Below are positions 6,904 through 8,366 of a stretch of DNA of 8,366 nucleotides, piece by piece. Positions within the stretch are counted from its first letter, which is position 1. Every line of letters begins with the position of its first letter. Origin of the DNA: Cellvibrionales bacterium UBA5860 (lineage in GTDB: Bacteria > Pseudomonadota > Gammaproteobacteria > Pseudomonadales > Porticoccaceae); assembly GCA_002431545.1 (NCBI GenBank), contig DJFY01000037.1:1-8366 (forward strand), written 5' to 3'. The notes below the pieces were generated by a model. The model was given only the letters and a program-made list of their open reading frames with translations. It did no database searches and was not told the DNA's origin. The translations under genes and the position numbers were made by a program.

Positions 6904-7611
6904 TCAATGTCCGGTTGCCGGCGGCAACTGCCAGTCGATTGGCGCTAATCCGCGACTTTCCAGATATTCGTTGGTTTTCGAAAACGGCCTACTGCCGAAA
7001 AACCCCCTGTGAGCGGACAAGGGCGACGGGTGGGGCGAACGAATCACCAGGTGCTTTGAAGCGTCGATAAACGCGCCTTTCTTTTGTGCGTAGCTACCCC
7101 AAAGGATAAAAACAAGCCCTTCCCGCTGCTCGTTCAATACGGCAATCGCTCGATCGGTAAAAGCTTCCCACCCGCGGTTCTGATGGGACCCGGCCTGACC
7201 CTGAACCACAGTCAGTGTAGCGTTAAGCAGCAATACACCCTGCTGTGCCCAGTGATCCAGGCAACCATAGCCGGCCGGGGCGATGCCAAGGTCACTCTCA
7301 AGCTCCTTGAATATATTGATTAACGAGGGTGGTAGCGGCACACCGGATGGCACCGAAAAGCACAGCCCGTGAGCCTGACCCGGGCCGTGATAGGGATCTT
7401 GACCCAGAATAACCACTTTGACCCGGTCAAACGGGGTATTATCAAACGCTGCAAACCACTGGGCGGTCTGTGGATAAACCGCTTTACCGGCACGTTTTTC
7501 GTCAACCAGAAAAGTCCGAAGCTCGCGCATATACGGTTTGTCAAACTCCTCACCCAGCACCGCCAGCCAGGATGACTCCAGTTTGACCGACCGTTGCTCG
7601 GGCTTGGCCAT
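6904..7611 (-). CDS. ung: Uracil-DNA glycosylase, family 1
   Basis: Removes uracil from DNA by cutting the N-glycosidic bond, starting base excision repair in the cytoplasm. The 235 residues are close to the E. coli enzyme's length. All family 1 motifs are intact: the water-activating loop GQDPYHGPGQAHG at 70-82 with catalytic Asp72 and the Tyr74 that excludes thymine; Phe85 for base stacking; LLLN with uracil-binding Asn130; and the minor-groove loop HPSPLSAHRGF with catalytic His194. The ATG at 7611 begins 17 nt after the lysS stop codon on the same strand, so the two are probably one transcript; no clear Shine-Dalgarno precedes it. It converges with the racemase-type gene. Confidence 0.97.
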   Translation of the reverse strand: MAKPEQRSVKLESSWLAVLGEEFDKPYMRELRTFLVDEKRAGKAVYPQTAQWFAAFDNTPFDRVKVVILGQDPYHGPGQAHGLCFSVPSGVPLPPSLINIFKELESDLGIAPAGYGCLDHWAQQGVLLLNATLTVVQGQAGSHQNRGWEAFTDRAIAVLNEQREGLVFILWGSYAQKKGAFIDASKHLVIRSPHPSPLSAHRGFFGSRPFSKTNEYLESRGLAPIDWQLPPATGH

Positions 7612-7628
7612 GGATGCGGTGTCGACGA

Positions 7629-8366
7629 CTACCTGTCTTCGACGCGCATGTGCGGAAAAAGCAGCACATCGCGAATAGACGACGAATCGGTAAGCAGCAT
7701 GACCAGCCGATCTATACCGATGCCCTCACCGGCAGTGGGTGGCAGGCCGTATTCCAAAGCACGCACATAATCCGCATCGTAGTACATGGCTTCGTCATCG
7801 CCAGCATCCTTTTGTTTGACCTGCGCCAGGAAACGCTCGGCCTGATCCTCCGGGTCATTCAATTCGGAAAACCCGTTGGCAATCTCCCGGCCACCAACAA
7901 AGAACTCGAAACGATCCGTTACAAAGGGATCCTCATCGCTGCGCCGTGCCAGGGGCGAGACCTCAGTGGGATACGCCGTGATAAACGTCGGATTCTGCAA
8001 TCTGTGCTCGACAGTTTTTTCGAAAATTTCAATCTGGATTTTACCCAGCCCCCAGTTTTCGAGAACGGGGATACCTAGATTTTCCGCAGCCACACAGGCG
8101 CGTTCCCGTTGTGCCAGATCTTCTGCCTTCAGGTCCGGATTAAAGTGCAGAATCGCCTCGACAACTGTCATGCGCCGAAATGGACTGGCAAAGTCATAGG
8201 TTTCACCCTGGTAAGAAATTTCTGTCGAACCGAGTACGGCCGCCGCCAATTCGCGCAACATGTTTTCCGTGAGATCCATCAGGTCTCGATAGTCGGCATA
8301 GGCCTCGTAGAATTCGAGCATGGTAAATTCGGGGTTGTGGCGGGGCGGCAACCCCTCGTTTCGAAA
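7629..8366 (-). CDS. lysS: Lysyl-tRNA synthetase, class II, C-terminal part (cut by window edge)
   Basis: Charges tRNA-Lys with lysine in the cytoplasm. The last 245 residues are visible, about half of a protein that is usually near 500 residues; the N-terminal anticodon-binding OB domain and class II motif 1 lie beyond position 8366. The window opens inside motif 2: FRNEG followed by RHNPEFTMLEFYEAYADY. Downstream are the lysine/ATP-site segment ANGFSELNDPEDQ (about 163-175 of the visible part) and motif 3 GEGIGIDRLVML (213-224), then the expected IRDVLLFPHMR ending. The reading frame is continuous from the first base of the edge, so the TTG at 8351 is not a start. RHNPEFT and the catalytic-domain endings separate it from the short EpmA/PoxA paralogue. 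ung follows 17 nt downstream. Confidence 0.96.
   Translation of the reverse strand, partial: FRNEGLPPRHNPEFTMLEFYEAYADYRDLMDLTENMLRELAAAVLGSTEISYQGETYDFASPFRRMTVVEAILHFNPDLKAEDLAQRERACVAAENLGIPVLENWGLGKIQIEIFEKTVEHRLQNPTFITAYPTEVSPLARRSDEDPFVTDRFEFFVGGREIANGFSELNDPEDQAERFLAQVKQKDAGDDEAMYYDADYVRALEYGLPPTAGEGIGIDRLVMLLTDSSSIRDVLLFPHMRVEDR

Noticed and set aside
6879..6914. Possible terminator for ung on the minus strand (CCGGA/TCCGG stem, then TTTTT)
   Set aside because: The stem is 5 bp with a 14-nt loop containing the stop codon, and the T-run is 7 nt away, too weak to call.
8349..8351. TTG as start of a short lysS-like gene
   Set aside because: The frame continues without a stop to the window edge and encodes the upstream FRNEG of class II motif 2, so the gene is simply cut by the edge.

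Overview
The window reads as ordinary chromosomal DNA of a Gram-negative proteobacterium, most likely a free-living (perhaps marine) gammaproteobacterium. This rests on the style of the proteins: a lysyl-tRNA synthetase C-terminus, a family 1 uracil-DNA glycosylase, a multi-PAS GGDEF-EAL protein, and a pair of acyl-CoA genes. The taxonomic placement is inference. There is no rRNA, tRNA, CRISPR array, insertion sequence or phage gene.

Layout: (1) 65-3775, minus strand, a large membrane-anchored sensor with a periplasmic region, HAMP, four PAS-type domains, GGDEF and EAL. All key motifs of both cyclic-di-GMP enzymes are intact. (2) 3776-4192, an AT-rich gene-free stretch upstream of it. It holds a 15-nt tandem duplication and a three-part inverted repeat whose middle arm can pair with either flank. 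(3) 4193-5395, minus strand, an acyl-CoA dehydrogenase resembling the dehydrogenase domain of ACAD10/ACAD11, with Asp where classical enzymes have the catalytic Glu. (4) 5396-5629, a divergent control region with a strong Shine-Dalgarno on each side, a palindrome over a candidate -35 box and a 9-bp inverted repeat. (5) 5630-6778, plus strand, an alpha-methylacyl-CoA racemase-type family III CoA-transferase fold protein, followed by an intrinsic terminator. (6) 6904-7611, minus strand, ung. (7) 7629-8366, minus strand, the 3' part of lysS, cut by the window edge; lysS and ung are 17 nt apart and probably co-transcribed.

How they fit together: the dehydrogenase and racemase share a divergent control region and plausibly act together on branched or modified acyl-CoA esters. 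lysS-ung is housekeeping (translation and DNA repair). The cyclic-di-GMP protein is a separate signalling unit. I see no convincing undescribed multi-gene system. The items most worth checking are the repeat structures in the two control regions and the unusual active site of the dehydrogenase.
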